From an uncultured Faecalibacterium sp. (GTDB lineage: Bacteria; Bacillota; Clostridia; Oscillospirales; Ruminococcaceae), in assembly GCA_934561115.1 (NCBI GenBank), contig CAKTFS010000005.1, positions 9,432-73,431 of the forward strand: a DNA stretch of 64,000 nucleotides. The letters are read 5' to 3'. A program made the position numbers and the translations under genes. This document shows positions 42,209 through 52,883 of this stretch, piece by piece. The notes under the pieces are model-generated. The model did no database searches. It saw nothing but the letters and a program-made list of their open reading frames with translations, and was not told where the DNA came from. Each line of letters opens with the position of its first letter. Positions within the stretch are counted from its first letter, which is position 1.

Positions 42209-43735
42209 TCACTCCACGATGATGCTCTTGCCGGTCATCTCGGCGGGAACGGGCAGGCCGATATAGGGCAGCATGGTGGGTGCGATGTCGGCCAGGCAGC
42301 CGCCCTCGCGCAGCTTCACGTCGCCGCAGCCAACAGCCACAAAGGGCACAACGTTGGTGGTGTGGGCGGTGAAGGGGGTGCCGTCCGGGTTCATCATCTT
42401 TTCGGCGTTGCCGTGGTCGGCGGTGATGAAGGCGCAGCCGCCGGCGTTCAGCACAGCGGTGACCACCTGATCCACGCAGCTATCCACAGCCTCAACGGCC
42501 TTGACAGCAGCCTCGAACACGCCGGTGTGACCGACCATATCGCAGTTTGCGAAGTTCAGGATGACCACATCGTACTTGCCGCTCTCGATGCGCTTGACGC
42601 ACTCGGCAGCAACTTCGGGGGCGCTCATCTCGGGCTTCAGGTCGTAGGTGGCAACCTTGGGGCTGGGGATGACGCAGCGGTCCTCGCCCTCGTAGGGAGC
42701 TTCCACGCCGCCGTTGAAGAAGAAGGTGACGTGGGCGTACTTCTCGGTCTCGGCAATGCGCAGCTGGGTCTTGCCGTGGGCAGACAGATACTCGCCCAGA
42801 ACGTTCTTCAGCTCCACCGGGGGATAGGCCACTTCGCAGTTGGGCATAGTGGCATCGTACTCAGCCATGCAGACGTAGTGCACCTGCTTGCGGCCGCCGC
42901 GGCGCTCGAAGCCGGTAAAGGCATCGTCGCAGAAGATGCGGGTCATCTGGCGGGCACGGTCGGGGCGGAAGTTCATGAAGATGACGGTGTCGCCATCCTG
43001 CACGCGGCCACCCTCGCAGGTGACGCAGGGCAGCACGAACTCGTCGGTCTTGTCTGCTGCGTAGGAAGCCTCGATGGCTTCGGCAGCGTTGGCAGCGTGC
43101 TCGCCCTCGCCGTAGACGAAGGCAGCGTAGGCCTTCTCCTCGCGGTCCCAGTTGTTATCGCGGTCCATGGCGTAGTAACGGCCGGAAACGCTGGCGATCT
43201 TGCCCACGCCCAGCTCGTCCAGCTTGGCCTGCAGGTCAGCCAGGAAGCCCTTGCCGGAGTGGGGGTCGGTGTCACGGCCGTCGGTGATGCAGTGCAGGTA
43301 GACTTCCTTTGCGCCCAGATGCTTTGCCATCTCCAGCACGCCGAACCAGTGGTCAGCATGGCTGTGCACGCCGCCGGTGCCCACCAGACCCATCAGGTGG
43401 ATAGCCTTACCGGCCTCGATGGCGGCCTTCATGTTCTTGACCAGCACAGGGTTCTTGAGCATCTCGCCGTCGCGGATGGACTTGGTGATGAGGGTGAGCT
43501 GCTGGTACACGATGCGGCCTGCGCCCATGTTGGTGTGGCCGACCTCGGAGTTGCCCATCTGGCCATCGGGCAGGCCGACAGCCATGCCGGAAGCATCAAT
43601 GGTGGTCATGGGGTACTTTGCCATCAGAGCATCCAGATGAGGGGTCCTGGCAGCCACCACGGCGTTGCCGAAGGTCTCGTTCGGCACCCAGCCGAAGCCA
43701 TCCATGATGCACAGAAGAACAGGTTTCTTTGCCAT
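42209..43735 (-). CDS. gpmI: 2,3-bisphosphoglycerate-independent phosphoglycerate mutase
   Basis: 508 residues. Interconverts 3- and 2-phosphoglycerate; a Mn2+-dependent alkaline-phosphatase-fold enzyme. Motifs: CIMDGFGW with the first metal Asp, the nucleophile Ser in GNSEVGHTNMGAGR (residue about 61), DGRDTDP, NFRPDRARQM and ITADHGNAE with metal His/Asp. ATG at 43735 follows AAAGGAG. It comes after pgk and tpiA on the same strand, with hairpins between the genes. Confidence 0.97.
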   Translation of the reverse strand: MAKKPVLLCIMDGFGWVPNETFGNAVVAARTPHLDALMAKYPMTTIDASGMAVGLPDGQMGNSEVGHTNMGAGRIVYQQLTLITKSIRDGEMLKNPVLVKNMKAAIEAGKAIHLMGLVGTGGVHSHADHWFGVLEMAKHLGAKEVYLHCITDGRDTDPHSGKGFLADLQAKLDELGVGKIASVSGRYYAMDRDNNWDREEKAYAAFVYGEGEHAANAAEAIEASYAADKTDEFVLPCVTCEGGRVQDGDTVIFMNFRPDRARQMTRIFCDDAFTGFERRGGRKQVHYVCMAEYDATMPNCEVAYPPVELKNVLGEYLSAHGKTQLRIAETEKYAHVTFFFNGGVEAPYEGEDRCVIPSPKVATYDLKPEMSAPEVAAECVKRIESGKYDVVILNFANCDMVGHTGVFEAAVKAVEAVDSCVDQVVTAVLNAGGCAFITADHGNAEKMMNPDGTPFTAHTTNVVPFVAVGCGDVKLREGGCLADIAPTMLPYIGLPVPAEMTGKSIIVE

Positions 43736-43838
43736 AAAATTGAATCTCCTTTGAATTTATCACGCGTTGCGGGCAAGGCCAGATGCCCCGCCTGCGGAGG
43801 TGCAGCCTGCGGGTGCATAACACCCGGGCGGCTGCTGT

Positions 43839-43891
43839 AAAAACAGATCAGCGCCCGGCTCAGCGCTGAAAAAACGGCGCAGCCGGGCGCT
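43839..43891 (-). terminator. Terminator-like hairpin between tpiA and gpmI
   Basis: AGCGCCCGGCT (43850-43860) pairs perfectly with AGCCGGGCGCT (43881-43891); on the minus strand GATCTGTTTTT follows. Probably leaky, given the gene order. Confidence 0.55.
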
Positions 43892-43920
43892 GAAACAGCT
43901 TGTTAAGAAAAGGCAGTTGC

Positions 43921-44691
43921 TCAGCCCTTGGTGGCTGCATTGACGATGACTGCAAAGTCGGGAGCCTTCAGGGATGCGCCGCCGATCAGGCCGCCGTCCA
44001 CGTCCTTCTTGCTCAGCAGCTCCTCGCAGTTCTTGGCGTTCATGCTGCCGCCGTACTGCACGGTGGTAGCCTCGGCCACAGCCTCGCCGTACAGCTCGCC
44101 CACCACCTTGCGGATCTGAGCGCAGACTTCCTCTGCCTGATCGGAGGTAGCGGTCTTGCCGGTGCCGATAGCCCAGACAGGCTCGTAGGCGATGACAACG
44201 TTTGCCATCTGCTCGGCGGTCACGTCACGCAGGGCGATCTTGGTCTGCATACGGACCAGTTCCTCGGTAACGCCCTCCTCGCGCTGCTGCAGGCTCTCGC
44301 CCACGCAGATAATGACCTTCAGGCCGGCGTTCAGGGCAGCCAGAGCACGCTTGTTGACGGTCTGGTCGGTCTCTGCAAAGTACTGGCGGCGCTCAGAGTG
44401 GCCGACGATGACGTACTCCACGCCCAGATCCACCAGCATATCGGCGCTGATCTCGCCGGTGAAAGCACCGGACTTCTCAAAGTGGACGTTCTCAGCACCC
44501 ACATGGATGTTGGTGCCCTTGGTCTTAGCCACAGCGGTGACCAGATCAGTAAACGGGGTGCAGATGACGACCTCGCAGGTAGCGTCCTTCACGGCGGGGA
44601 TCAGCTCGTCCACCAAGACAGCTGCTTCGGAGGCGGTCTTGTTCATCTTCCAGTTACCGGCGATAATAGCCTTGCGCTTTGCCTTATCCAT
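43921..44691 (-). CDS. tpiA: Triose-phosphate isomerase
   Basis: 256 residues from the ATG at 44691 (AAGGAG 9 nt upstream); the longer frame reads through the intergenic hairpin and is rejected. TIM-barrel enzyme converting DHAP and GAP. Catalytic residues: Asn/Lys in AGNWKMNK (11-18), His in VIVGHSERR (about 98) and Glu in [11 protein letters not shown] (about 170). Confidence 0.97.
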   Translation of the reverse strand: MDKAKRKAIIAGNWKMNKTASEAAVLVDELIPAVKDATCEVVICTPFTDLVTAVAKTKGTNIHVGAENVHFEKSGAFTGEISADMLVDLGVEYVIVGHSERRQYFAETDQTVNKRALAALNAGLKVIICVGESLQQREEGVTEELVRMQTKIALRDVTAEQMANVVIAYEPVWAIGTGKTATSDQAEEVCAQIRKVVGELYGEAVAEATTVQYGGSMNAKNCEELLSKKDVDGGLIGGASLKAPDFAVIVNAATKG

Positions 44692-44738
44692 TGTTATTTT
44701 CTCCTTACCTTCGTAAATATTTACAAATTGCCTGCACA

Positions 44739-44773
44739 AAAAGAAAAGATGCGGCGGCGTAAATGCCGCCGCA
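44739..44773 (-). terminator. Hairpin between pgk and tpiA
   Basis: TGCGGCGGC/GCCGCCGCA, 9-bp stem, with TCTTTTCTTTTT following on the minus strand. It could lower tpiA expression relative to pgk. Confidence 0.55.
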
Positions 44774-44794
44774 CCCATTGTGATGCCGGAAAAA

Positions 44795-46003
<1,209 letters not shown>

Positions 46004-46054
46004 GGTAAAAACTCCTCTCAAGTTATAATTCTGAACCAGAGTCTCGCTCACAAT

Positions 46055-46069
46055 CGGGGCTTTGCCCCG
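46055..46069 (-). promoter_or_regulatory. 5'-end hairpin of the pgk transcript
   Basis: CGGGGC-AAA-GCCCCG a few nucleotides after the predicted start. Such 5' hairpins can protect mRNAs from decay. Confidence 0.5.
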
Positions 46070-46079
46070 TACAGTTACT

Positions 46080-46108
46080 ATTATAAACAAAAAATGTGTG
46101 TATTGCAA
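46080..46108 (-). promoter_or_regulatory. pgk promoter
   Basis: TTGCAA at 46103-46108, 17-bp spacer, TATAAT at 46080-46085 (perfect -10). Confidence 0.8.
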
Positions 46109-46231
46109 GGATATGAGATAGATAATTGTTTAACAAACATTTGCCGTTGTTGCACGGAAATGTGTCTATTTTGCCCGAAGTGCGTTTTTTTCTGCCCGCA
46201 GACGCCGGAAATGGCGTTTTTTCATCACGAC

Positions 46232-46271
46232 AAAAGGGATCCGGAAGCGCCCGCAGGCATTTCCGGATCCC
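46232..46271 (-). terminator. ribF terminator with UGCG tetraloop
   Basis: On the minus strand GGGATCCGGAAATGCC-TGCG-GGCGCTTCCGGATCCC: 16-bp stem with one mismatch and one G-U, followed by TTTTGTCGTG. Member of the terminator family. Confidence 0.75.
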
Positions 46272-46290
46272 AAATCAAAAAATAGATGCG

Positions 46291-47208
46291 TTATGCAAAA
46301 TATTCCTGTGCGCGGCGGGCGGCATCGTTGATGCAGTCCCGCAGCTGGTCCAGCGTATCAAACTTTTTGCTGGGGCTCAGGTAAGCGTGGAACTCCACCA
46401 CCGGGTCGGTGCCGTACAGGTCGCCGGAAAAGCCCGGGATAAAGGTCTCGCAGGTCACCTTGGTGGCGTCATCGTTCACGGTAGGGCGGCTGCCCAGACC
46501 GGTAGCCGAGGGATACCACACCCCGTTGATGCAGGTGCGGGTGATATAAATGCCGCTGCGGGGCATCTGGAAGCCCTGCGGGTACAGCTGGTTGATGGTG
46601 GGCACCCCAAGGGTGTGCCCCAGCCCTGCCCCGTGCTGCACCGCAAAGCGGATGGCGTAGGGCATGCCCAGCATGGCGTTGGCAGCCGGGATATCCCCGC
46701 CCTCCAGCGCGGTGCGGATTCGGGTAGAGGACACCGGCTTTTCCTCAAACTGTGCCATGGGCACCACCACCACCTCTACCCCAAGGGGGGCGCAGAGGGC
46801 GCGCAGCAGCTCCGGTGTACCGGCAGCCTTTGCGCCAAAGGTGAAGTTCTCGCCGCAGAACAGCGCCCGGGCGTGGCAGTTTTCCACGATGCCGCGCACA
46901 AACTCCTCCGGGCTCAGCGCCTTGATTGCCTCAAAGTCCGGGGTGAGGTAATACTCCACCCCAAGGCTGTGGATCAGGGCGTGCTTATCCTCGGTAGAAA
47001 GCAGGCGCTTGCCCTTCATTTTATTTTCCACCGGCAGGCGGAAGGTGAACACCGCCGGGGCTGCGTCATGGGTCTTTGCCCACTGCACCGCCCCCTCGAT
47101 CACCGCCCGGTGGCCGATATGGATGCCGTCAAAGTAGCCCATGGCCACGGCGGTGCCTTTTTCAGGCTGTGCCAGCGGCAGCGGGGCAAACTGAGAAATG
47201 ATCTGCAT
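46291..47208 (-). CDS. ribF: Bifunctional riboflavin kinase / FAD synthetase
   Basis: 305 residues. The N-terminal FMN adenylyltransferase domain has VAMGYFDGIHIGHR (about 21-34) and SSTRIRTALEGGD (about 160-172). The C-terminal flavokinase domain has HTLGVPTINQLYP and its FMN/ATP-binding region ending ETFIPGF. Makes FMN and FAD from riboflavin, which would also serve the ApbE reaction encoded nearby. ATG at 47208 follows AAAGGAAA. Last gene of the rimP-nusA operon. Confidence 0.94.
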   Translation of the reverse strand: MQIISQFAPLPLAQPEKGTAVAMGYFDGIHIGHRAVIEGAVQWAKTHDAAPAVFTFRLPVENKMKGKRLLSTEDKHALIHSLGVEYYLTPDFEAIKALSPEEFVRGIVENCHARALFCGENFTFGAKAAGTPELLRALCAPLGVEVVVVPMAQFEEKPVSSTRIRTALEGGDIPAANAMLGMPYAIRFAVQHGAGLGHTLGVPTINQLYPQGFQMPRSGIYITRTCINGVWYPSATGLGSRPTVNDDATKVTCETFIPGFSGDLYGTDPVVEFHAYLSPSKKFDTLDQLRDCINDAARRAQEYFA

Positions 47209-47229
47209 GGGTCTTGTTTCCTTTATTGC

Positions 47230-48117
47230 TCAATTACGTTCCACGAACAGTTTTTCCACCCGGAGCACCCCGCCGGTGATATTGGCAAGGCCAAGGAACT
47301 GCCCGGCGGCGCTGCGCACCCGGTAGCGTCCGTCTGCTGCGGGGTAGCGGCTGGTGGGGCAGCCGTTGTAGAGGTGCTGCTCCACCCATGGCTCCACCAC
47401 CAGCAGCGGCAGCGGGGTGAACACGCTTTCCACCGGCAGCATCAGTGCTTCCAGTGCAGCGCTCCCCTGCTCCTTTGCGGCTAGAATTTCTTCCAGCGTG
47501 TGGGCGTCTGCCTCGGTGTACAGACCGGCAGAAGTGCGGCGCAGCGCGCTCATGGTGCCCTTCTGCCCCATGGCGGCGGCAATGTCCTCCAGCAGCGTGC
47601 GGATGTAGGTGCCCTTGGAGCAGCGCACCGTCAGCACATACTCGTTTTCTGCCGGACTGCCGCCGTACTCAATGCTGTAAATTTCAATGGGGCGCGCCTT
47701 GCGTTCCACGGTCACGCCCTCACGCGCCAACTTATACAGCGGCTGGCCGTTGATCTTGACCGCCGAGTACATGGGCGGCACCTGCATCTGCGCACCGACA
47801 AACTGCGGCAGCACAGCCAGCAGCTCTTTTTCCCCAGCGGTGACAGGTGCAGTCTCCAGCACCGTACCGGTGCTGTCGCCGGTATCGGTGCGTGCACCCA
47901 AACGCAGGGTAGCGCGGTAAGCTTTATCGTGGTTCAGCTGCAGGTCTACTGCCTTGCTGGCACCGCCGCAGAACACCGGCAGAACGCCAGTGGCCATGGG
48001 GTCCAGCGTACCGCTGTGCCCCAGCTTGCGGGTGCCCAGCACACCGCGCAGCTTTGCCACCACGTCAAAGCTGGTCCAGTCCATAGGCTTGTCTACGATC
48101 AGGATGCCCTGCATCAT
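47230..48117 (-). CDS. truB: tRNA pseudouridine-55 synthase
   Basis: 295 residues. Makes pseudouridine 55 in the T loop of tRNA. Motif I ILIVDKPMDWTS and motif II with the catalytic Asp39 in HSGTLDPMATGVL are clear; the C-terminal PUA-like region is present. Its ATGATG start overlaps the nrnA stop, with AGGAGGAAG inside nrnA as ribosome site. rbfA-nrnA-truB-ribF is the common Firmicute order. Confidence 0.96.
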   Translation of the reverse strand: MMQGILIVDKPMDWTSFDVVAKLRGVLGTRKLGHSGTLDPMATGVLPVFCGGASKAVDLQLNHDKAYRATLRLGARTDTGDSTGTVLETAPVTAGEKELLAVLPQFVGAQMQVPPMYSAVKINGQPLYKLAREGVTVERKARPIEIYSIEYGGSPAENEYVLTVRCSKGTYIRTLLEDIAAAMGQKGTMSALRRTSAGLYTEADAHTLEEILAAKEQGSAALEALMLPVESVFTPLPLLVVEPWVEQHLYNGCPTSRYPAADGRYRVRSAAGQFLGLANITGGVLRVEKLFVERN

Positions 48118-49091
48118 GCTTCCTCCTGCGGTGCGTCCAGCTCGGTTTCCACCTCTGCAAGGATCGCGTTTTTGGCGTTTTCAAGGTCGCCCAGCAGTTC
48201 ACAGCCCGCTGCGCGGGTGTGGCCGCCGCCGCCCAGCCGCCGGGCGATGGCACAGGCGTCCACGCCCTTTGCGGTGCGCACGCTGATGCGGTAGCTGCCG
48301 CCGGGCTGCTGGCGCAGGGTCAGGCCCACCTTGACCCCCTCGATGCTGATGGGCAGGCCGGTCAGCTCCTCCAGATCCGCGGGGTCTACCCCGCTCTGCC
48401 GGATCTCGTCCCGTGTCAGGTAGATCAGGGCGCAGCGGCCGTCCAAATAGTACTCCAGATGGTTGCGGGCGATGCGCTCGGCCTCCATGCGGGCACGGGG
48501 CTTTGTGTCGAAGAGCAGGGTGTTCAGCTCCTCCACATGACAGCCGGCCTCAATAAGCTTTGCAGCAATCTTGTGGGTGTTGGCTGTGGTGGAGGAGAAC
48601 TTGAAGCAGCCGGTATCGGTGGCAACACCGGTGTACAGACAGTCTGCAATGTGGGGAGAGATGGGCACGCCCATCTCCACAATGACCTGATACAGCAGCT
48701 CCGCTGCCGCAGCGGCACCGGCATCCAGAAGGGTAAAATCGGCATAGCCGTTGTTGCCTGCGTGGTGGTCGATGCACAGGTCCACATGGTGTGCATACTG
48801 CGGCACACCGTTATTTTCGCCAAACAGCTGCAAACCGGCCACGTCCACCGCGATCACGGTGCGGGGCTCGAACTCGCCCTTGAACAGCCGTGGGTTTGTA
48901 AAGGCGTAACGGGACGGAATAGCATCGGAGCAGAGCACCGCCGTTGTTTTTTCCAGCGCTTTGAGCGCATAGTACAGGGCGCTGCCGCAGCCGATGGTGT
49001 CACCGTCCGGGTTTTTGTGGCACAGAATCAAAATGTTGTCCGCAGCCAGCAGGCGCTGCGCCATCTGCTGCACATTCAGTTGTTCTGTCAT
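48114..49091 (-). CDS. nrnA: DHH/DHHA1 nanoRNase / pAp phosphatase
   Basis: 325 residues from the ATG at 49091 (AAAGGA at 11 nt). An ATG four codons earlier lacks spacing because the AAAGG abuts it. Degrades 2-5 nt RNA fragments and hydrolyses 3'-phosphoadenosine 5'-phosphate. Motifs: CHKNPDGDTIGCG, DVAGLQ, CIDHHAGN (DHH), and the DHHA1 glycine-rich RRLGGGGHTRAAGC near the C-terminus. Confidence 0.93.
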   Translation of the reverse strand: MTEQLNVQQMAQRLLAADNILILCHKNPDGDTIGCGSALYYALKALEKTTAVLCSDAIPSRYAFTNPRLFKGEFEPRTVIAVDVAGLQLFGENNGVPQYAHHVDLCIDHHAGNNGYADFTLLDAGAAAAAELLYQVIVEMGVPISPHIADCLYTGVATDTGCFKFSSTTANTHKIAAKLIEAGCHVEELNTLLFDTKPRARMEAERIARNHLEYYLDGRCALIYLTRDEIRQSGVDPADLEELTGLPISIEGVKVGLTLRQQPGGSYRISVRTAKGVDACAIARRLGGGGHTRAAGCELLGDLENAKNAILAEVETELDAPQEEA

Positions 49092-49120
49092 CCAATGATC
49101 CATCCTTTCCGCAAAGGCAG

Positions 49121-49513
49121 TCAGTCCTCGGTCTGTTCGGTATCGGCAGGCTGTGCTTCCTCCTCGCCGTTCACGTTCAGGCTGCGCAGCAGCTCGTTGA
49201 TGTGGGCGGCGTAGGCGGCACCGTCATCCTCCACAAAGATGAAGCGGGGTGCCTTGCGGATGTGCATTTTTTTGCTGACCTCGGTGCGCACATGGCCTGC
49301 GGCACGGTTCAGCGCTTCAATGGCGGGCTTGGGGCCGTCTGCACGGCCCATCACGCTTACATACACCTTTGCCACATCCAGATCCGGCGTCACGTCCAGA
49401 CGGGTGACGGTCAGCAGACCGCCCTCCAGCCGCGGGTCCTTCAGCCGGCCGATGATGGCAATGACCTCGCGCTTCATATCCTGCGCAAGACGGCCCATAT
49501 TTTTCTGAGACAT
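49121..49513 (-). CDS. rbfA: Ribosome-binding factor A
   Basis: 130 residues from the ATG at 49513 (TGGAG upstream). KH-like 30S maturation factor. The family N-terminus is RLAQDMKREVIAIIGRLKDP; the C-terminal tail is acidic. It follows infB, separated by about 200 bp holding diverged repeat sequence. Confidence 0.94.
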   Translation of the reverse strand: MSQKNMGRLAQDMKREVIAIIGRLKDPRLEGGLLTVTRLDVTPDLDVAKVYVSVMGRADGPKPAIEALNRAAGHVRTEVSKKMHIRKAPRFIFVEDDGAAYAAHINELLRSLNVNGEEEAQPADTEQTED

Positions 49514-49534
49514 AGTTTTCTCCAAATTCTGTCC

Positions 49535-49700
49535 GGCAGCTTCCCAAAGCCTTACCCCGGCCGGGGCAAGGCGGCCTTTGTCTGCCAAAACGACGGATGA
49601 GGGCGCACGCTCCACACCTGCGAAAGATACGCCCTCATCAGTCTCACTTCGTTCGACAGCTTCCCCCGTCCGGGGAAAGCCTTTTCTGCCGGGAAGCTGT
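49535..49700. repeat. Diverged intergenic repeat copy (infB/rbfA)
   Basis: Contains CGCCCTCATCAGTCTCACTT, then AGCTTCCCCC/GGGGAAGC-type hairpins and a GCCTTACCCC/GGGGCAAGGC hairpin, in the same order as the AACCCTCTC family. ATGAGGGCG (about 49598) and CGCCCTCAT (about 49631) form another inverted pair. Confidence 0.5.
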
Positions 49701-49718
49701 TATATATTCGGTTCTTGC

Positions 49719-52193
49719 TTAGTCGCGGTACTCTTCCATCTTGAAGGCCTCGTACACGTCGCCTTCCTTGACGTCCGCAAACTTCTCCAGGGTCACGCCG
49801 CACTCGTAGCCCTCGGCCACTTCCTTGGCGTCATCCTTGAAGCGCTTCAGGGAGGCGATCTCGTCCTCGGCAATAACGATGCCGTCACGCACCACGCGCA
49901 CCTTGCTGTCGCGGGTGATCTTGCCGCTGGTCACGCGGCAGCCTGCAACGGTGCCCACGTTGGAGATCTTGTACACCTGACGCACCTGCAGCTCGCCCAG
50001 AGAGACCTCGCGGAACTTGGGTGCCAGCATACCCTTCATAGCGTCGGTGACATCGTTGATGGCGTCGTAGATGACGCGGTACATACGCATTTCCACCTTG
50101 GTGGCAGCGGCTTCTTCCTTAGCCACATTGTCCGGGCGGACGTTGAAGCCGATGATGATGGCGTTGGAGGCATCGGCCAGATCGACGTCGGACTTGCTGA
50201 TGGCGCCGACACCGGCATGGATGACGCGCACGCGCACCTCGTCGTTGGAGATCTTCTCCAAGCTCTGCTTCACAGCCTCGGCAGAACCCTGCACGTCGGC
50301 CTTGACCACGATAGCCAGTTCCTTCATGTCGTTCTGTGCCATCTGGCTGAACAGGTTATCCAGCGTGACCTTCTGGAAGGAGGAGAACTGCTTCTCCTTG
50401 GCGGCAGCAATGCGCTGCTCGGCCAGCTCACGGGCCAGACGTTCGTCCTCAACAGCCTCGAACAGGTCGCCGGCCTCGGGCACGGCGGTCAGGCCGGTGA
50501 TCTCCACGGGGGTGGAGGGGCCGGCATCGGTGAGCAGCTGGCCCTTGTCGTTGCGCATGGTACGCACACGGCCCACGGCGGTACCGGCAATGATGACATC
50601 ACCGGCGTGCAGGGTGCCGTTCTGCACCAGAATGGTGGCGATGGGGCCCTGACCCTTGTCCAGACGTGCCTCGACCACAGCACCCTTGGCGCGGCGGTTG
50701 GGGTTGGCCTTCAGCTCCATGACCTCGGCTTCCAGCGCAACGCGCTCCAGCAGGTCGTTGATGCCCATACCGGTCAGTGCAGAAACGGGGATGCAGGCCA
50801 CATCTCCGCCCCAGTCCTCGGGGATCAGACCATACTTGGTCAGGCTCTCCTTCACGCGCTCGGGGTTGGCGGTGGGCTTATCCATCTTGTTGATGGCCAC
50901 GATCACCTTGACCTCAGCAGCCTTGGCGTGGTTGATGGACTCGATGGTCTGGGGCATGATGCCGTCATCAGCAGCCACGACCAGAATGGCGATATCGGTC
51001 ATGTTGGCACCGCGGGCACGCATGGAGGTGAAAGCCTCGTGACCCGGGGTGTCCAGGAAGGTGATCTTGCTGTCGTTGATGCGCACCTGATATGCACCGA
51101 TGGCCTGCGTAATACCGCCGGCCTCGCCTGCGGTGACGTTGGTCTTGCGGATCGCATCCAGAATACTGGTCTTGCCGTGGTCAACGTGACCCATGACACA
51201 GACCACCGGGGGACGCTCCACCAGATCCTCCTGTGCATCCTCTTCCTGCGTGAACAGGCGCTCCTCGATGGTAACGTGCACTTCGTGCTCGACCTTTGCG
51301 TGGAACTCCTCAGCCAGCAGAGCTGCGGTGTCGAAATCGATCACGTCGTTGATGGCGTGCATCTCGCCCATCTGCATGAACTTGGCAATGACTTTACCGG
51401 CCTGCTGCTTCAGGCGGGCAGCCAGCTCGCCCACGGTGATCTCATCGGGGATCAGCACCTTCAGCTGGGCGTTGCGGGCCTTCTCCAGCTGGATGCGCTG
51501 CAGACGCTCAAACTCGGTCTCGCGCTTGCCCTTCTGGAACTGCTGGCGCTGGCGCTGGCCGCGCTGGGTGAACTTCTGCTTGTTGCCCTGCGGGGTGGGC
51601 TTGCGGCGGTTCTCGGTGTTCTTGGTGGAGGCCAGATCATCGTAACGGGCATCGAAACGGTCCACGTTCATATCCACAGTGCGGGTATCCACGGTGACCT
51701 GATTGTCCTCGCGGCGGACAGAGACTGCCTGTGCGGAGGCAGCAGTAGCCTTTGCGCCGGTCTCGCGTGCCAGCTCGCTGAAGGAAACGGTCTTTTCCTC
51801 GCGCTTCTTGTGCTGCTCGGGCTTCTTGTCGCCGTGCTTGCCGTTATTGTTATTATTATTGTTGTTTGCCTTGGGCTGCTCAGCCTTTGCAGCAGGCTGC
51901 TGGGGCTTTTTGTCGGCCTTGGGAGCCTCGGGCTTCTTTTCAGCCTTCTGCTCAGCCTTCTTCTCGGCCTTGGGCTCCTCCTTGGGAGCCTTGGCGCTGT
52001 TCAAAAACTCGTCCAGATTCGCCACGCTGTTATCCTTGCTGAACTTCTCCAGCAGGTAGTTCAGCTCGTTCTCCTCCAGATTGGAGCTGTTCTTCTTGCC
52101 GGTGCTGCCCATAGCGGTCAGTTCATCCAGCACCTTCTTTGTAGAAAGGTTCAGATCCTTTGCAAAGTCACTCACTTTATATTTTACGATCAT
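49719..52193 (-). CDS. infB: Translation initiation factor IF-2
   Basis: 824 residues. An IF2N domain (1-55) and a Lys/Glu/Ala/Pro linker with runs of Asn (about 60-200) precede the GTPase core. G1 is [11 protein letters not shown]3 DTPGHEAF, G4 NKMDKP; domains II to IV follow to the end. It brings fMet-tRNA to the 30S subunit. Its ATG overlaps the ylxQ stop (ATGA). Confidence 0.97.
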   Translation of the reverse strand: MIVKYKVSDFAKDLNLSTKKVLDELTAMGSTGKKNSSNLEENELNYLLEKFSKDNSVANLDEFLNSAKAPKEEPKAEKKAEQKAEKKPEAPKADKKPQQPAAKAEQPKANNNNNNNNGKHGDKKPEQHKKREEKTVSFSELARETGAKATAASAQAVSVRREDNQVTVDTRTVDMNVDRFDARYDDLASTKNTENRRKPTPQGNKQKFTQRGQRQRQQFQKGKRETEFERLQRIQLEKARNAQLKVLIPDEITVGELAARLKQQAGKVIAKFMQMGEMHAINDVIDFDTAALLAEEFHAKVEHEVHVTIEERLFTQEEDAQEDLVERPPVVCVMGHVDHGKTSILDAIRKTNVTAGEAGGITQAIGAYQVRINDSKITFLDTPGHEAFTSMRARGANMTDIAILVVAADDGIMPQTIESINHAKAAEVKVIVAINKMDKPTANPERVKESLTKYGLIPEDWGGDVACIPVSALTGMGINDLLERVALEAEVMELKANPNRRAKGAVVEARLDKGQGPIATILVQNGTLHAGDVIIAGTAVGRVRTMRNDKGQLLTDAGPSTPVEITGLTAVPEAGDLFEAVEDERLARELAEQRIAAAKEKQFSSFQKVTLDNLFSQMAQNDMKELAIVVKADVQGSAEAVKQSLEKISNDEVRVRVIHAGVGAISKSDVDLADASNAIIIGFNVRPDNVAKEEAAATKVEMRMYRVIYDAINDVTDAMKGMLAPKFREVSLGELQVRQVYKISNVGTVAGCRVTSGKITRDSKVRVVRDGIVIAEDEIASLKRFKDDAKEVAEGYECGVTLEKFADVKEGDVYEAFKMEEYRD

Positions 52194-52567
52194 TCGCTCA
52201 TATCCTCCTCATTTTTGATTGCTCCGCAGTCCGACAGGCGGTCGAAGCAGAGCTTTGCGAGGTTGCGGTCGGTCACCGCGTAAACAGCCACGGGCTTGTG
52301 GCTGATATCGGCCAGCTTATCCTGCGTCAGCGGCATGGTGAACACGTCCACCAAGTCCCCCACGGCGTAGTTCAGGCGCTGCAGGGTCTTGGGGCTGATG
52401 TCCGATGCGGTCATCACCAGCCATGCCTTGCTTTTTACGCAGGCTTCCTCCACGGCGTCAAAGCCCATGGTCAGCGCACCGGCCTTGCGGCACAGGCTCA
52501 CGGCCTGATACAGCGCCTCCTCCGGGGGCAGCTTGGGTTTTGCGGGGGCGTTATTCTTTTTTGCCAT
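52190..52567 (-). CDS. ylxQ: L7Ae-family RNA-binding protein YlxQ
   Basis: 125 residues from the ATG at 52567, inside the end of ylxR (17-nt overlap) and behind AAAGGAGG. It has the L7Ae/L30e fold: [18 protein letters not shown], then [13 protein letters not shown] and a later [11 protein letters not shown]. YlxQ is thought to bind kink-turn RNA; its role in the nusA-infB operon is not settled. Confidence 0.9.
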   Translation of the reverse strand: MAKKNNAPAKPKLPPEEALYQAVSLCRKAGALTMGFDAVEEACVKSKAWLVMTASDISPKTLQRLNYAVGDLVDVFTMPLTQDKLADISHKPVAVYAVTDRNLAKLCFDRLSDCGAIKNEEDMSE

Positions 52568-52850
52568 CGGCTGCTGCCTCCTTTGCGGCTGCGGCCAGCT
52601 GTACAGCCAGCGCGTCGTATACCTCGGCGGGGACCGGCTGCTCAAAGCAGCGCTCCAGCGCCTTTTTCTTCTTTGCCTTGGTCAGGCAGTCCGGGTCTGG
52701 GCAGAGATATGCGCCGCGCCCCGGCTTTTTACCTACCAGATCAATGCTGATCTCCCCGCTGGGTGCGCGCACCACGCGCACCAGCTCCTTTTTGGGGCGG
52801 CTGGTCATGCAGCCGATGCACTGGCGGGCAGGGATCTTTTTTTGTGCCAT
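52551..52850 (-). CDS. ylxR: YlxR/RnpM RNA-binding protein
   Basis: 99 residues. The DUF448 signature RQCIGCMTSRPKKELVRVVR and GRGAYLCPDPDC are present. Recent work links this family to RNase P RNA binding and to nucleoid-associated regulation. Lies between nusA and ylxQ, as in other Firmicutes. Confidence 0.93.
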   Translation of the reverse strand: MAQKKIPARQCIGCMTSRPKKELVRVVRAPSGEISIDLVGKKPGRGAYLCPDPDCLTKAKKKKALERCFEQPVPAEVYDALAVQLAAAAKEAAADGKKE

Positions 52851-52883
52851 CCGGTTTCCCTCCTTCGGCAGATGGTGCCGGGC